Shown one piece after another: positions 9,769 to 17,778 of a stretch of DNA of 64,000 bases (the first letter of the stretch is position 1; every line of letters begins with the position of its first letter). The notes under the pieces are model-generated. The model made no database searches. It was not told the origin of the DNA and saw only the letters and a list, made by a program, of their open reading frames with translations. The position numbers and the translations under genes were made by a program. Source of the DNA: Bosea sp. NBC_00550 (GTDB lineage Bacteria > Pseudomonadota > Alphaproteobacteria > Rhizobiales > Beijerinckiaceae); contig NZ_CP102772.1 in NCBI RefSeq assembly GCF_026020075.1, positions 5,171,501 through 5,235,500 on the forward strand, in the 5' to 3' direction.

Positions 9769-10107
9769 ATGAAAGCCTTTCTCAAGGCGTTGGTGCTCGT
9801 TCCGGTCGCGCTGCTGATCGTGCTGTTCTCGGTCGCCAACCGGGCTCCGGTGCGGGTCTCGCTCGATCCTTTCAGCCGTGACCTGCCGAGTTTGTCCTAC
9901 GAGCTGCCGCTCTTCCTCGTGGTCCTGGCGGCGATCTTCATCGGCGTTCTCGTCGGCGGCTTCGCCTCCTGGCTGGCACAGGGCAAGTATCGCAAGGCTG
10001 CGCGTCGTGGCCGCCGCGAGGTCGAGGCACTGCGCTCCGAGACACAGGCCCTGCGTTCCGCAGTTCCCGATTCTGCCCTGCCGGCCCTGACCAGCGGACG
10101 TCAATGA
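9769..10107 (+). CDS. LapA-domain (DUF1049) membrane protein
   Basis: A 112-residue inner-membrane protein with two hydrophobic helices (about 5-23 and 45-70) and a basic C-terminal tail predicted to be helical. The first helix and following loop (VLFSVANRAPVRVSLDPF) match the LapA/YciS family, which in E. coli takes part in LPS-assembly regulation. It follows ihfB, the order usual in alphaproteobacteria. Its last bases overlap the next gene by 4 bp (ATGA), so the two are translationally coupled. Confidence 0.88.
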   Translation: MKAFLKALVLVPVALLIVLFSVANRAPVRVSLDPFSRDLPSLSYELPLFLVVLAAIFIGVLVGGFASWLAQGKYRKAARRGRREVEALRSETQALRSAVPDSALPALTSGRQ

Positions 10108-11054
10108 TGCGCCTGTTCGACGTGGCCGAGATCGATGCGGCTCTGAGCTACCCCGGCCTGATCGACATTCTCGACGACGCCTTTCGCAGCGAGGTCATTG
10201 CGCCAAAGCGCGGCCAGTACGAGATCGAGCGCCCGGACGAGGCGGCGGCGATCCTGCTGACCATGCCGGCCTGGAGCGGCCCGAACGTCGCCAATCCCTA
10301 TATCGGCACGAAGATCGTCTCGGTCTTCTTCGGCAATGGCCGGCGTAACCTGCCGGGCGTGATGGGCGCCTATCTGCTGATGGATGGCGAAACCGGCAGG
10401 CCACTCGCGGTCATGGACGGCAATCGCCTGACGACCTGGCGTACGGCGGCCGCCTCGGCGCTCGCCTCACGCTACATGTCCAATCCTGAAGCGAGCCGGA
10501 TGCTGATGGTCGGGGCCGGCGCGCTCGCGCCCTTCATCATCAAGGCGCATCGCTCGGTCCGGCCGCTGACCGAGATCGCGATCTGGGCTCGTCGCCCCGA
10601 AGCGGCCGAGGCCGTCGTCGCGGACCTGGCGGCGGATGGTATCGAGGCGCGGGTGACGACCGATCTCGAGGGCGAGGCCCGCACGGCGGATATCATCTCC
10701 TGCGCCACCAACGCGACCGAGCCGCTGATCCACGGCCACTGGCTGAAGCGCGAGGCGCATCTCGACCTGATCGGCGGCTTCACCATGCAGATGCGCGAAG
10801 CTGACGCCGAGGCGTTGCACCGTGCCCGCGTCATCGTCGATTCAAGCAAGGCGATCGACGAGGGCGGGGATGTCGCCGTCGCGATCGCGGAAGGCAGCTA
10901 TAGCGCCGACAAGGTGGCTGGAACGCTCGCCGATCTCTGCCATGGCCGAATCGCCGGACCCGTCGAGGGCGGCGGCATCACCCTGTTCAAGTCGGTGGGC
11001 GTCGCGCTCGAGGATCTGGCTTCAGCCGTTGCGGTTTGGGAAAACCGCTCCTGA
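10104..11054 (+). CDS. Ornithine cyclodeaminase / mu-crystallin family protein
   Basis: A 316-residue NAD(P)-dependent enzyme of the ornithine cyclodeaminase/mu-crystallin/alanine dehydrogenase family. The Rossmann motif is seen in MLMVGAGALAPF around residue 135. DGNRLTTWRTAAASALAS just before it is the family's conserved active-site stretch, and DLIGGF near residue 215 also fits. Substrates in this family vary (ornithine, imino acids, proline derivatives), so the exact reaction is open. It starts within the lapA stop (ATGA) and ends the sppA-ihfB-lapA unit, where many relatives have trpF. Confidence 0.87.
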   Translation: MMRLFDVAEIDAALSYPGLIDILDDAFRSEVIAPKRGQYEIERPDEAAAILLTMPAWSGPNVANPYIGTKIVSVFFGNGRRNLPGVMGAYLLMDGETGRPLAVMDGNRLTTWRTAAASALASRYMSNPEASRMLMVGAGALAPFIIKAHRSVRPLTEIAIWARRPEAAEAVVADLAADGIEARVTTDLEGEARTADIISCATNATEPLIHGHWLKREAHLDLIGGFTMQMREADAEALHRARVIVDSSKAIDEGGDVAVAIAEGSYSADKVAGTLADLCHGRIAGPVEGGGITLFKSVGVALEDLASAVAVWENRS

Positions 11055-11156
11055 CCGGAAAGGCTATCGGGCCGGATCGCGGAAGCCGCTTTTCGGCCCG
11101 ATACTGAGGTAAAGCCTGGCTGGTGCCGCCAGCGTGTCGGCAATGTCCGGAACGCT

Positions 11157-11327
11157 TTACGCGACGCGCGCGCCGCCGATGGCGCCGAGCAGCCACAGGA
11201 TCAGAACGACGACGAGCACGAGGCCCAGCACGCCGCCCAAACCGGCGGTTCCATAGCTGCGGTGGCCGTAATATCCGCCGCCACCAAGAAGCAGGATGAG
11301 CAGCACGACAATCAGAACGGTGGACAT
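11157..11327 (-). CDS. DUF3309 small membrane protein
   Basis: A 56-residue, almost wholly hydrophobic protein: MSTVLIVVLLILLLGGGGYYG, a short glycine-rich turn, then a second helix (LVLVVVLILWLLGAIGG). This two-helix hairpin matches DUF3309, widespread in Rhizobiales and of unknown function. The start at 11327 follows a GGGGAGATCGCC ribosome-binding region. It stands alone, convergent with the cyclodeaminase-like gene. Confidence 0.82.
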   Translation of the reverse strand: MSTVLIVVLLILLLGGGGYYGHRSYGTAGLGGVLGLVLVVVLILWLLGAIGGARVA

Positions 11328-11417
11328 GGCGATCTCCCCAAAGTCAGCGCCCATGCCGGGCGAGGTCTAGCGGGAAACGCCGTCTGGGAACCGCGGGTTC
11401 CCTCGCCGCCGGTTTGA

Positions 11418-12398
11418 TCAATCGGCCTTGATGCCGGCTTCCTTGATGAGATCGCCCCATTTCTTCAGCTCGGAGCGCAGGAAGGTGCCGAGCTCGTCCG
11501 AGGACCAGCCGCCGGGCTCGGCCGCCAGCGCATCCATCTTCGCCCTGAGCGCGGGATCTGCGACGCCCGCCCGGGTATCGGCCTGGATCTTCGCGACGAT
11601 CTCGGGCGGCGTCTTGGCCGGCGCAAACAGTGCGAACCACGAGGACACGTCGAAGCCCGGCACCGTATCGGCGATCGGCGGGAATTCCGGCGCGGTCGGC
11701 GCACGCTTCGCCGTCGTCACGCCGAGGCCTCGGATCATGCCCGCCTTCGCCTGCGGCAGGGCCGAGGTGATGTTGTCGAAGATCAGGTCGACACGGCCGC
11801 CGATCAGGTCCTGGATCGCCTGCGCCGAGCCGCGATAGGGCACATGGACCATCTTGGTGCCGGTGAGCTTCTGGAAGAGTTCGCCTGAGAGATGCAGCGA
11901 GGTGCCGACGCCTGACGAGGCGTAGGTCAGCTTGCCGGGATTGGCCTTGGCATAGGCGACGAGCTCGGCGACATCCTTCACCGGCAGCTGGTTGTTCACG
12001 ACGAGCAGGTTGGGCACGAGCGCGACCATGGTGATCGGCGCGAAATCCTTGATCGGGTCGTAATTGACCTTGGCGTAGAGATACTGGTTCGTCGCCAGGC
12101 CAACCGAGACGATCAGCAGCGTCTCGCCATTGGGCTCGGCCTTGGCCACTGCCTCCGTCCCGATATTGCTGCCGGCGCCCGGCCGGTTCTCGACGACGAT
12201 GCTGGTTCCCCAGGTCTGCCCCAGCTTGTCGGCGATGAGCCGCCCCAGCACGTCGGTGGCGCCGCCCGGCGTGAACGGCACGACTAGCTTGATCAGCCGC
12301 CCCTGCGGCCAGGGCTGCTGGCCGAAGCCAGGCGTCGGAGCTGCGAGAAGCGCGCTGGTGCCCGCGAGAAGCGCGCGGCGGTCGATCATGGTGGTCAT
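11418..12398 (-). CDS. Bug/TctC-family periplasmic substrate-binding protein
   Basis: A 326-residue exported binding protein of the tripartite tricarboxylate (TTT) type. The N-terminus IDRRALLAGTSALLAAPTPGFG resembles a Tat signal. The family stretch VVPFTPGGATDVLGR is followed by VVENRPGAGSNIGTEAV and, later, YRGSAQAIQDLIGGRVD. The start at 12398 has GGGAGG nine bases upstream; the open frame continues to 12569 without support. No TctA or TctB membrane genes lie nearby, so it is an orphan receptor, as is common in this hugely expanded family. The ligand is unknown. Confidence 0.9.
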   Translation of the reverse strand: MTTMIDRRALLAGTSALLAAPTPGFGQQPWPQGRLIKLVVPFTPGGATDVLGRLIADKLGQTWGTSIVVENRPGAGSNIGTEAVAKAEPNGETLLIVSVGLATNQYLYAKVNYDPIKDFAPITMVALVPNLLVVNNQLPVKDVAELVAYAKANPGKLTYASSGVGTSLHLSGELFQKLTGTKMVHVPYRGSAQAIQDLIGGRVDLIFDNITSALPQAKAGMIRGLGVTTAKRAPTAPEFPPIADTVPGFDVSSWFALFAPAKTPPEIVAKIQADTRAGVADPALRAKMDALAAEPGGWSSDELGTFLRSELKKWGDLIKEAGIKAD

Positions 12399-12513
12399 CG
12401 ATATCCTCCCTGAGGGGCGCTCTGCGTCGCCTTTGCCAAGGCTGCAATTCGCCGCGGCGCTTGTCCAGTCATCGCGCTTGACCGCCATGAGGCACCGCAG
12501 CGATTCTGCTGCG

Positions 12514-13452
12514 ATGCGCAGCATCTCGCGAATCGCCACCTTCCTCCTGCCGCTGGCCCTGCTCCCCACGGCCGGCCACGCCCAATCGACGGCGGATCAG
12601 GAGGCGAAGACGCGGGCCGCCAACATCGCCGCCTGGCCCGACGCCGCCCGCTCGCTCTTCGGCCAGAAGGCGGCGCCTGCCAGCATGCAGGCACGCGCCA
12701 TCGGCTCCTATGCCCGCGGTTGCCTCGCCGGGGCCGAGGCGCTGCCGGTCGACGGGCCGAGCTGGCAGGTGATGCGGCTCAACCGCAACCGCAACTGGGG
12801 CCATCCGGCGCTGATCGATTATCTCGAGAAGCTCGCCCGCGACGTCCCGCGCATCAACGGCTGGCCGGGGCTGCTCGTCGGCGACATGTCGCAGCCGCGT
12901 GGCGGGCCGATGCTGACCGGCCATGCGTCCCACCAGATCGGGCTCGACGCCGACGTCTGGCTGACGCCGATGCCGAAGGGCCGGCTCGACCACGAGCAGC
13001 GCGAGAACATGTCGGCGGTCAACATGGCCCGCGCCGACTGGCGCGATGTCGATCCGCGCAACTGGACGCCGGCCCATACCCGCCTGATCAGGGCGGTCGC
13101 GGCCGAACCGCGCGTCGAGCGCATCTTCGTCAACCCTGCGCTGAAGGTGGCGCTCTGCCGCGAGGCGGGGGCCGACAAGAGCTGGCTCGACAAGGTCAGG
13201 CCGATCTGGGGCCACAACTATCACTTCCACATCCGTTTGGCCTGCCCGGCCGGCATGGCGAGCTGCCAGGGCCAGGAGCCGCCGAATTTCGGCGATGGCT
13301 GCGGGACGGAGCTGAGCGGCTGGGTCGAGCGCCAGCATCAGGCGATCTTCAACCCACCCAAGCCGAAGCCGGGTCCGAAGCCGAAGCCCAAGCCGCCCAT
13401 GTCAGTCGATGCCCTGCCGCCGGAATGCCGGCAGGTGCTCGTCTCCCCCTGA
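12514..13452 (+). CDS. mepA: Penicillin-insensitive murein endopeptidase
   Basis: A 312-residue periplasmic LAS-type zinc endopeptidase (M74) that cuts D-Ala-meso-DAP cross-links in peptidoglycan. A signal peptide runs from residue 1 to about 23 (…TAGHAQ). The metal/catalytic motifs are GHASHQIGLDADVW (His137, His140, Asp147) and HNYHFHIRLAC (His234, His237, His239). NRNWGHP and FVNPALK are also family marks. The C-terminus ends in a Pro/Lys-rich tail. A second in-frame ATG at 12487 would add nine residues. It is convergent with another LAS-type gene (13563-14726). Confidence 0.93.
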   Translation: MRSISRIATFLLPLALLPTAGHAQSTADQEAKTRAANIAAWPDAARSLFGQKAAPASMQARAIGSYARGCLAGAEALPVDGPSWQVMRLNRNRNWGHPALIDYLEKLARDVPRINGWPGLLVGDMSQPRGGPMLTGHASHQIGLDADVWLTPMPKGRLDHEQRENMSAVNMARADWRDVDPRNWTPAHTRLIRAVAAEPRVERIFVNPALKVALCREAGADKSWLDKVRPIWGHNYHFHIRLACPAGMASCQGQEPPNFGDGCGTELSGWVERQHQAIFNPPKPKPGPKPKPKPPMSVDALPPECRQVLVSP

Positions 13453-13465
13453 CGATGCGCCCTGC

Positions 13466-13558
13466 CGTCATGCTCGGGCTTGACCCGAGCATCTCCTGAG
13501 GAAGAAGGCTCTGAAGCTCTTCCGGCCTGAGATTCCCGGGTCAAGCCCGAGAATGACG
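13466..13558. repeat. Palindromic repeat, family C
   Basis: A 93-bp imperfect palindrome. CGTCATGCTCGGGCTTGACCCG at the left faces CGGGTCAAGCCCGAGAATGACG at the right. It fills the gap between two convergent genes and may act as a bidirectional transcription barrier. The terminal CGTCAT/ATGACG resembles family A, but the interior differs. Confidence 0.75.
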
Positions 13559-13562
13559 CCCT

Positions 13563-14726
13563 TTACCGCCGCGGCGGGACCCGTGCCGAGCTGTAGGCGA
13601 AGGGGTCGCGCTGCGGGCTGATCGGCAGCGCCTCCTCGGAGCCCTGCTGATCGACGACGCCCGATCCGCCGCCGTCGCCGAACACGGTCTCCTCCTCCGA
13701 GGGCTCGACCGCCCCGGGCAGGGCGAGAGGCCCGCGCGTCTCGCTCGGCAGAGGCTGCGGCTGGAATCCGGGGCGCCCTTGCCGCTGGCGCGCGTCATAT
13801 TGCTCCAGGAAGCGCTGTTGCGCATCGAGGCTGTTGTCCTGGCCCCGCCCGTTGCTCGCGACCGGATAGCCTCCCTGCACGGCACCGGGCGGACGCAGTC
13901 CGTCGCTCGGCTGGCGCAGCAGCGGCCCGCCGGCATAGGCGTTGGCGGCCGGCTCGCCGCGGCGTGGAGACATGGGCCCTGGTGCGTTCTGCGCCGAGGA
14001 GTAGGGCCGGGCCGGGTCCGGCGGCGGCAGGTTGTAGTTCGGCGTGTATTTGATGATCGGCTTGCAGATATGCCGCCCCTTCGAATGGCGGGCGAGGTCG
14101 ATATGGAGGTGGTCGTAATGCATCGGATCGGCGCCGGGGCCGAGCACCGTGCCGAAATAGGTGCAGGCGCCGACGAAGATCTCGCGCAGGAAGTTCTGCT
14201 CTTCGGGCGAGCCGCGCCAGCCGTCCTTGACCGTGACGACGCGGTTGTCGTTCAGCCGGAAGGAGAACACGTCGACGGCGTTGCCATAGGCATGCTCCGA
14301 GGTGCGCGTCGTATAGGTGCCGTTGTTCATGGCGCGGCAGGAATAGGATCCGGACCGGATCTCGATCACCTGTGCGCCGAGGATGTTCATCGCTGCAGGC
14401 TGTACGACCTCGGCGAACCACTGGTCCGTCGTCGCGACGACCGGGCAGGCGAGCAGGGCCGGGCTCGTCAGGCTGACGCTGCCGTTCTGCAGGGCCGTGA
14501 CCTTCAGCGGCTGCTGCATGCCGCAGATTCCGGGGCCGTCGATCGGCTTGCCGCGCAGGCTGACATAGCTCGAGAGCTGCACCTGGCCGGAGGCGAGGCA
14601 GGTCGCTTCCGCCTGGTCGCGCCACGGGGCACGCTGGGCTTTCTGGAATTTGCCGCAGCCGGCCAGCCCGGCGGCGCCGGCGAGGCCAAGTGCGATGAGG
14701 GCGAGTTTCACGCGTCGCATGACCAT
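13563..14726 (-). CDS. Extensin-like lipoprotein with LAS-type peptidase motifs
   Basis: A 387-residue predicted lipoprotein. A lipobox LAGC ends at Cys24. The extensin-like C-terminal domain (DUF-type, common in alphaproteobacteria) spans about 40-222. It contains SEHAYGNAVD (143-152) and HYDHLHID (203-210), which match the SxHxxGxAxD and HxH metal motifs of LAS zinc peptidases, so murein hydrolysis is a reasonable inference. Six or more cysteines suggest disulfides. The tail from 222 is long, proline/glutamine-rich and probably disordered. A second Met (residue 3) could be the start. Confidence 0.85.
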   Translation of the reverse strand: MVMRRVKLALIALGLAGAAGLAGCGKFQKAQRAPWRDQAEATCLASGQVQLSSYVSLRGKPIDGPGICGMQQPLKVTALQNGSVSLTSPALLACPVVATTDQWFAEVVQPAAMNILGAQVIEIRSGSYSCRAMNNGTYTTRTSEHAYGNAVDVFSFRLNDNRVVTVKDGWRGSPEEQNFLREIFVGACTYFGTVLGPGADPMHYDHLHIDLARHSKGRHICKPIIKYTPNYNLPPPDPARPYSSAQNAPGPMSPRRGEPAANAYAGGPLLRQPSDGLRPPGAVQGGYPVASNGRGQDNSLDAQQRFLEQYDARQRQGRPGFQPQPLPSETRGPLALPGAVEPSEEETVFGDGGGSGVVDQQGSEEALPISPQRDPFAYSSARVPPRR

Positions 14727-15120
14727 TCAAATGCGAAGCGTTTGGTGAACGGTTTCTCAACCGACTGCGCCCCGGCCGCCACAGCCGCATTAACTTTGCC
14801 GAGGTGGTGAACCGGGTCTTAATCCCGCCCGGATCGGCGTTAACCAGCTGCTGAAGCCGGGACGGTGAAGAGGTTGGAAGTCACTGTGAAGATCACGCGG
14901 CGAAGGCCCGCGGGAAAGATGGCGCTGCCATGGCGAAGGCAGGTGGAGGCGGGGTCAGCGACCATTCGGCCGCAGAATTATCCCCAAGTCTAATCAATGC
15001 TTTAAGTAAGTTTTAACGATGATGTAGCCTTCGCCGTGGCGCTGCCATGGTGCCGCCCCCTTGCGGCCTCCGTCAGTTCTGGTAGCTTCCGCGACAGGTC
15101 AATGACAGGAGGAGGGTGTG
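14727..15120. other. 394-bp divergent intergenic region
   Basis: It lies between the extensin-like gene and the 27-residue ORF. The most A+T-rich part (about 14980-15020) is a likely promoter zone. A 14-bp direct repeat TGGCGCTGCCATGG occurs at 14920-14933 and 15037-15050, 117 bp apart, flanking that zone. A very strong ribosome-binding site (AGGAGGAGGG) precedes 15121. No longer coding sequence is credible here. Confidence 0.5.
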
Positions 15121-15204
15121 ATGAGTGTCACGCTACGTCTCGACCGATGGATCATGGGTGCGGCCTTCGTGTTCATGATGGCGATCGTTCTGGGAGCGTT
15201 CTGA
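15121..15204 (+). CDS. 27-residue single-helix membrane peptide
   Basis: The reading frame begins MSVTLRLDRWIMG, continues as one hydrophobic helix (AAFVFMMAIVLGAF) and stops at 15204. The basic amphipathic N-terminus plus one membrane helix is the usual shape of bacterial small membrane proteins. It is supported by the strong AGGAGGAGGG Shine-Dalgarno sequence 5 bp before ATG and by a perfect intrinsic terminator 46 bp after the stop, which together make a complete small transcription unit. I do not recognise a named family. Confidence 0.68.
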   Translation: MSVTLRLDRWIMGAAFVFMMAIVLGAF

Positions 15205-15250
15205 CGAGGTCAGTCTCGAAGTCGCTAGGACCACAAGAGCCATGAGAAGC

Positions 15251-15282
15251 AACGCCGCCGGGAAATCCCGGCGGCGTTTTTG
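15251..15282 (+). terminator. Rho-independent terminator after the 27-residue ORF
   Basis: A perfect 10-bp stem CGCCGCCGGG (15253-15262) / CCCGGCGGCG (15267-15276) with an AAAT loop and TTTTT. AA before the stem and TT after it could extend the pairing. It may also serve the minus-strand gene at 15312, because an A-run precedes the stem only weakly. Confidence 0.88.
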
Positions 15283-15311
15283 TTTGATTGCCAGTAGACG
15301 CCCGCCGCGTT

Positions 15312-15611
15312 TCAGCTTTCGGGGCAGGGAGTTTCGGTGATCTGCCAGGACATCATGTTCACCACCCGTCCGCAGGTCGCCAGCCGGCGGCCCTGGTTCG
15401 TCCGGATGCAGGAATTCGATCCCTCTGCGATCTTGCGCCCGTCGTTCCAGCAGAAGCAGAGCGGCTCCGGTGCCTGGGCGAGGCGCGGCGGATCCAGCGC
15501 GACGGCAGGCTCCCCGGCTGCGGCCGCCTCCGTGACGAGCAGCAGGACGGCGAGGGCGAGCAGCCATCTCAATACCCTGTGACGGTGAGGCCTCGGTCCG
15601 GATCCGATCAT
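15312..15611 (-). CDS. Small secreted cysteine-containing protein, unknown
   Basis: A 99-residue product. After a basic start (GPRPHRHRVLRW), a hydrophobic signal segment LLALAVLLLVTEAAAAGEP suggests export with cleavage near AAAAG. The mature part of about 67 residues has five cysteines (CFCWND, SCIRT, TCGR, PCPES) and NQGRRLATC, suggesting a disulfide-stabilised periplasmic protein. I do not recognise a family. It is a single gene on the minus strand, divergent from the Tim44-like gene. Confidence 0.65.
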   Translation of the reverse strand: MIGSGPRPHRHRVLRWLLALAVLLLVTEAAAAGEPAVALDPPRLAQAPEPLCFCWNDGRKIAEGSNSCIRTNQGRRLATCGRVVNMMSWQITETPCPES

Positions 15612-15805
15612 GGCTCTCTCCTGCCCCTGCGCATGGCGAGACGGCCTCGGGAGTTTACCACGCGGTCCCGATCACGACGAATAATTATGCACTGATTTGA
15701 AATAGTAAGAGATTTCAGAATGTTAGCCGGGGAGAGGCTTGCGTGCGCGGCGATCGCTCTCCATATTGGCCGGAAGAGAGCCCGTGGGGGGCTCCGGGAG
15801 GAACA

Positions 15806-16804
15806 ATGTCACTGATTTCGCTTGCCCGTCGTGGACGTGCCGTCGCCCTGGTCACCGGGGCCCTGTTGCTCGTGCCGCTCGTTGCCGAGGCCCGTCCGGG
15901 CGGCGGCCGCAGCTCGGGCAGCCGCGGCAGTTTCACCAATAGCGCGCCGCCCTCGACCAGCACGACGCCGGGTGGCGCCCAGACTTTCCAGCGCTCCGCG
16001 CCGTCCTCGCCGGCTTCGCCGTCTATGGCTGGCCCCTCGGCCGCCGGCGCGGCAGCCGCGCAGGCGGCTCGCCCGTCCTTCGCCCGCAACATGATGATGG
16101 GCATCGGCGCCGGCCTGCTCGGCGCCGGCCTGTTCGGTATGCTGTCCGGCTCGGGCTTCTTCGGTGGCCTGGCTTCGCTCGCCGGCATGTTCGGCTTCCT
16201 GCTGCAGCTCGCGCTGATCGCCGGCATCGTGATGCTCGCCATCCGCTTCTTCCGCCGCCGCTCCGAGCCGCAACTCGCCGGCGCCGGTGCGCCTTATGCC
16301 CGCCAGGGCTATGACGCGCCGCAGCCCCAGCCGGCCGCAGCCCGTATGGGTGGCTTCGGTGGTGGCGGTGCCGCCGCTGCGGCAACGCAGCCCCAGCCGA
16401 TCGAGCTCGCCGGCGAGGACTTCAACAGCTTCGAGCGCCTGCTCGGCGAGATCAATACCGCCTACTCGAACGAGGACGAGGCCGGCCTGCGCCAGCGCAC
16501 GACGACCGAGATGTTCGGCTATTTCGACGAGGACCTGACGGAGAACGTCCGCCGCGGCGTCGTCGACCGGGTCACCGACGTCAAGCTGCTTCAGGGCGAC
16601 CTGTCGCAGGCCTGGCGGGAGGGCGACAGCGACTACGCGACCGTTGCGATGCGCTTCAGCCTGATCAACGCGCTCTACGATCGCAAGAGCGGCAAGATCG
16701 TCGAGGGCAACGCGACGCAGACCCAGGAGGTCACGGAATACTGGACCTTCCTGCGCGAGCGTGGCGCGGCTTGGAAGCTCTCGGGCATCCAGCAGGCGGC
16801 CTGA
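15806..16804 (+). CDS. Tim44-like domain protein, exported/membrane-anchored
   Basis: A 332-residue protein. A signal sequence (GRAVALVTGALLLVPLVAEA) is followed by a Gly/Ser/Pro-rich linker, two adjoining hydrophobic segments (about 96-150, MMMGIGAGLLGAGLFG and LLQLALIAGIVMLAI), a second Gly/Ala-rich linker, and a Tim44-like domain from about 205 to the end (EDFNSFERLLGEINTAY…VTEYWTFLRE). The mitochondrial relative anchors the import motor; the bacterial role is not defined. The start at 15806 has GGGAGGA six bases upstream. It is a single gene with its own terminator. Confidence 0.87.
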   Translation: MSLISLARRGRAVALVTGALLLVPLVAEARPGGGRSSGSRGSFTNSAPPSTSTTPGGAQTFQRSAPSSPASPSMAGPSAAGAAAAQAARPSFARNMMMGIGAGLLGAGLFGMLSGSGFFGGLASLAGMFGFLLQLALIAGIVMLAIRFFRRRSEPQLAGAGAPYARQGYDAPQPQPAAARMGGFGGGGAAAAATQPQPIELAGEDFNSFERLLGEINTAYSNEDEAGLRQRTTTEMFGYFDEDLTENVRRGVVDRVTDVKLLQGDLSQAWREGDSDYATVAMRFSLINALYDRKSGKIVEGNATQTQEVTEYWTFLRERGAAWKLSGIQQAA

Positions 16805-16829
16805 GCGGCATCAGAATAATACGATCCAG

Positions 16830-16856
16830 AACGGCCGGGGCAACCCGGCCGTTTTG
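16830..16856 (+). terminator. Rho-independent terminator of the Tim44-like gene
   Basis: A 9-bp stem ACGGCCGGG (16831-16839) / CCCGGCCGT (16844-16852) and a TTTT tract, 26 bp after the stop. Confidence 0.87.
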
Positions 16857-16960
16857 CTTTGTCCGGGTTTCGGGTGTTGCGCTGGCGGAAGCCGGCCTAT
16901 TGCGATACTGGCCAAGTAATAGCTGCTGTGGTCGCAGAACGGTTTCGGAGCCCGCCTTCC

Positions 16961-17776
16961 ATGAGTGATATGCGTCTCGTCGTCGTCGGTGCCGCCGGGC
17001 GGATGGGCCGGATGCTGATCCGTGCGATCGACCAGGCCGAGGGCTGCCGGCTTGCGGCTGCCGTCGAGCGGCCGGGTTCGGCCGTCATCGGCGAGGATGC
17101 CGGTGTGCTCGCCGGCCTGCCATCGCGCGGCTTGAAGGTGACGGGGGATGCTGCAGCCGCCTTCGCCAACGCCGATGGCGTTCTCGACTTCACCGCCCCG
17201 GCGGCGACGGTCGCCTTCGCCGATCTCGCGGCGGAAGCCGGCATCCTCCATGTCGTCGGCACGACCGGGCTGGAGCCGTCCCATCTGGCGAGGCTGGCCG
17301 AGGCCGCTCAACGCACGCCGATCGTCCGTTCCGGCAATATGAGCCTCGGCGTCAATCTGCTGGCGGCACTGGTGCGCAAGGTCGCCGCGACGCTGGGCAC
17401 CGATTGGGACATCGAGATCGTCGAGATGCACCATCGCATGAAGGTCGATGCTCCCTCCGGCACGGCGGTCCTGCTCGGCGAGGCGGCGGCCGAAGGCCGC
17501 GCGGTCGATCTGGCGCAGCAGCGCGTCGCCGGCCGCGACGGCATCACCGGCGCGCGCGAATCCGGCACGATCGGTTTTGCCGCTCTGCGCGGCGGCACCG
17601 TGGTCGGAGACCACAAGGTGATCTTCGCCGGCGCCGGCGAGCGGCTGGAATTGGCCCATGTCGCCGAGGATCGCAGCCTCTTCGCGCAGGGCGCGGTCAA
17701 GGCCGCGCTCTGGGGCAAAGGGCGGGCGCCCGGCCTCTATTCCATGGCCGATGTGCTCGGCCTCGACACGCTCTGA
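16961..17776 (+). CDS. dapB: 4-hydroxy-tetrahydrodipicolinate reductase
   Basis: A 271-residue enzyme of the diaminopimelate/lysine pathway that reduces the dehydrated form of 4-hydroxy-tetrahydrodipicolinate with NAD(P)H. The nucleotide motif GAAGRMGR is at 10-17, the substrate region is [11 protein letters not shown], and the catalytic stretch is [15 protein letters not shown] with its His and Lys. The start at 16961 places the Rossmann motif normally. The next gene (alkB) begins 2 bp after the stop. dapE of the same pathway lies at 30418-31629. Confidence 0.96.
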   Translation: MSDMRLVVVGAAGRMGRMLIRAIDQAEGCRLAAAVERPGSAVIGEDAGVLAGLPSRGLKVTGDAAAAFANADGVLDFTAPAATVAFADLAAEAGILHVVGTTGLEPSHLARLAEAAQRTPIVRSGNMSLGVNLLAALVRKVAATLGTDWDIEIVEMHHRMKVDAPSGTAVLLGEAAAEGRAVDLAQQRVAGRDGITGARESGTIGFAALRGGTVVGDHKVIFAGAGERLELAHVAEDRSLFAQGAVKAALWGKGRAPGLYSMADVLGLDTL

Positions 17777-17778
17777 CG

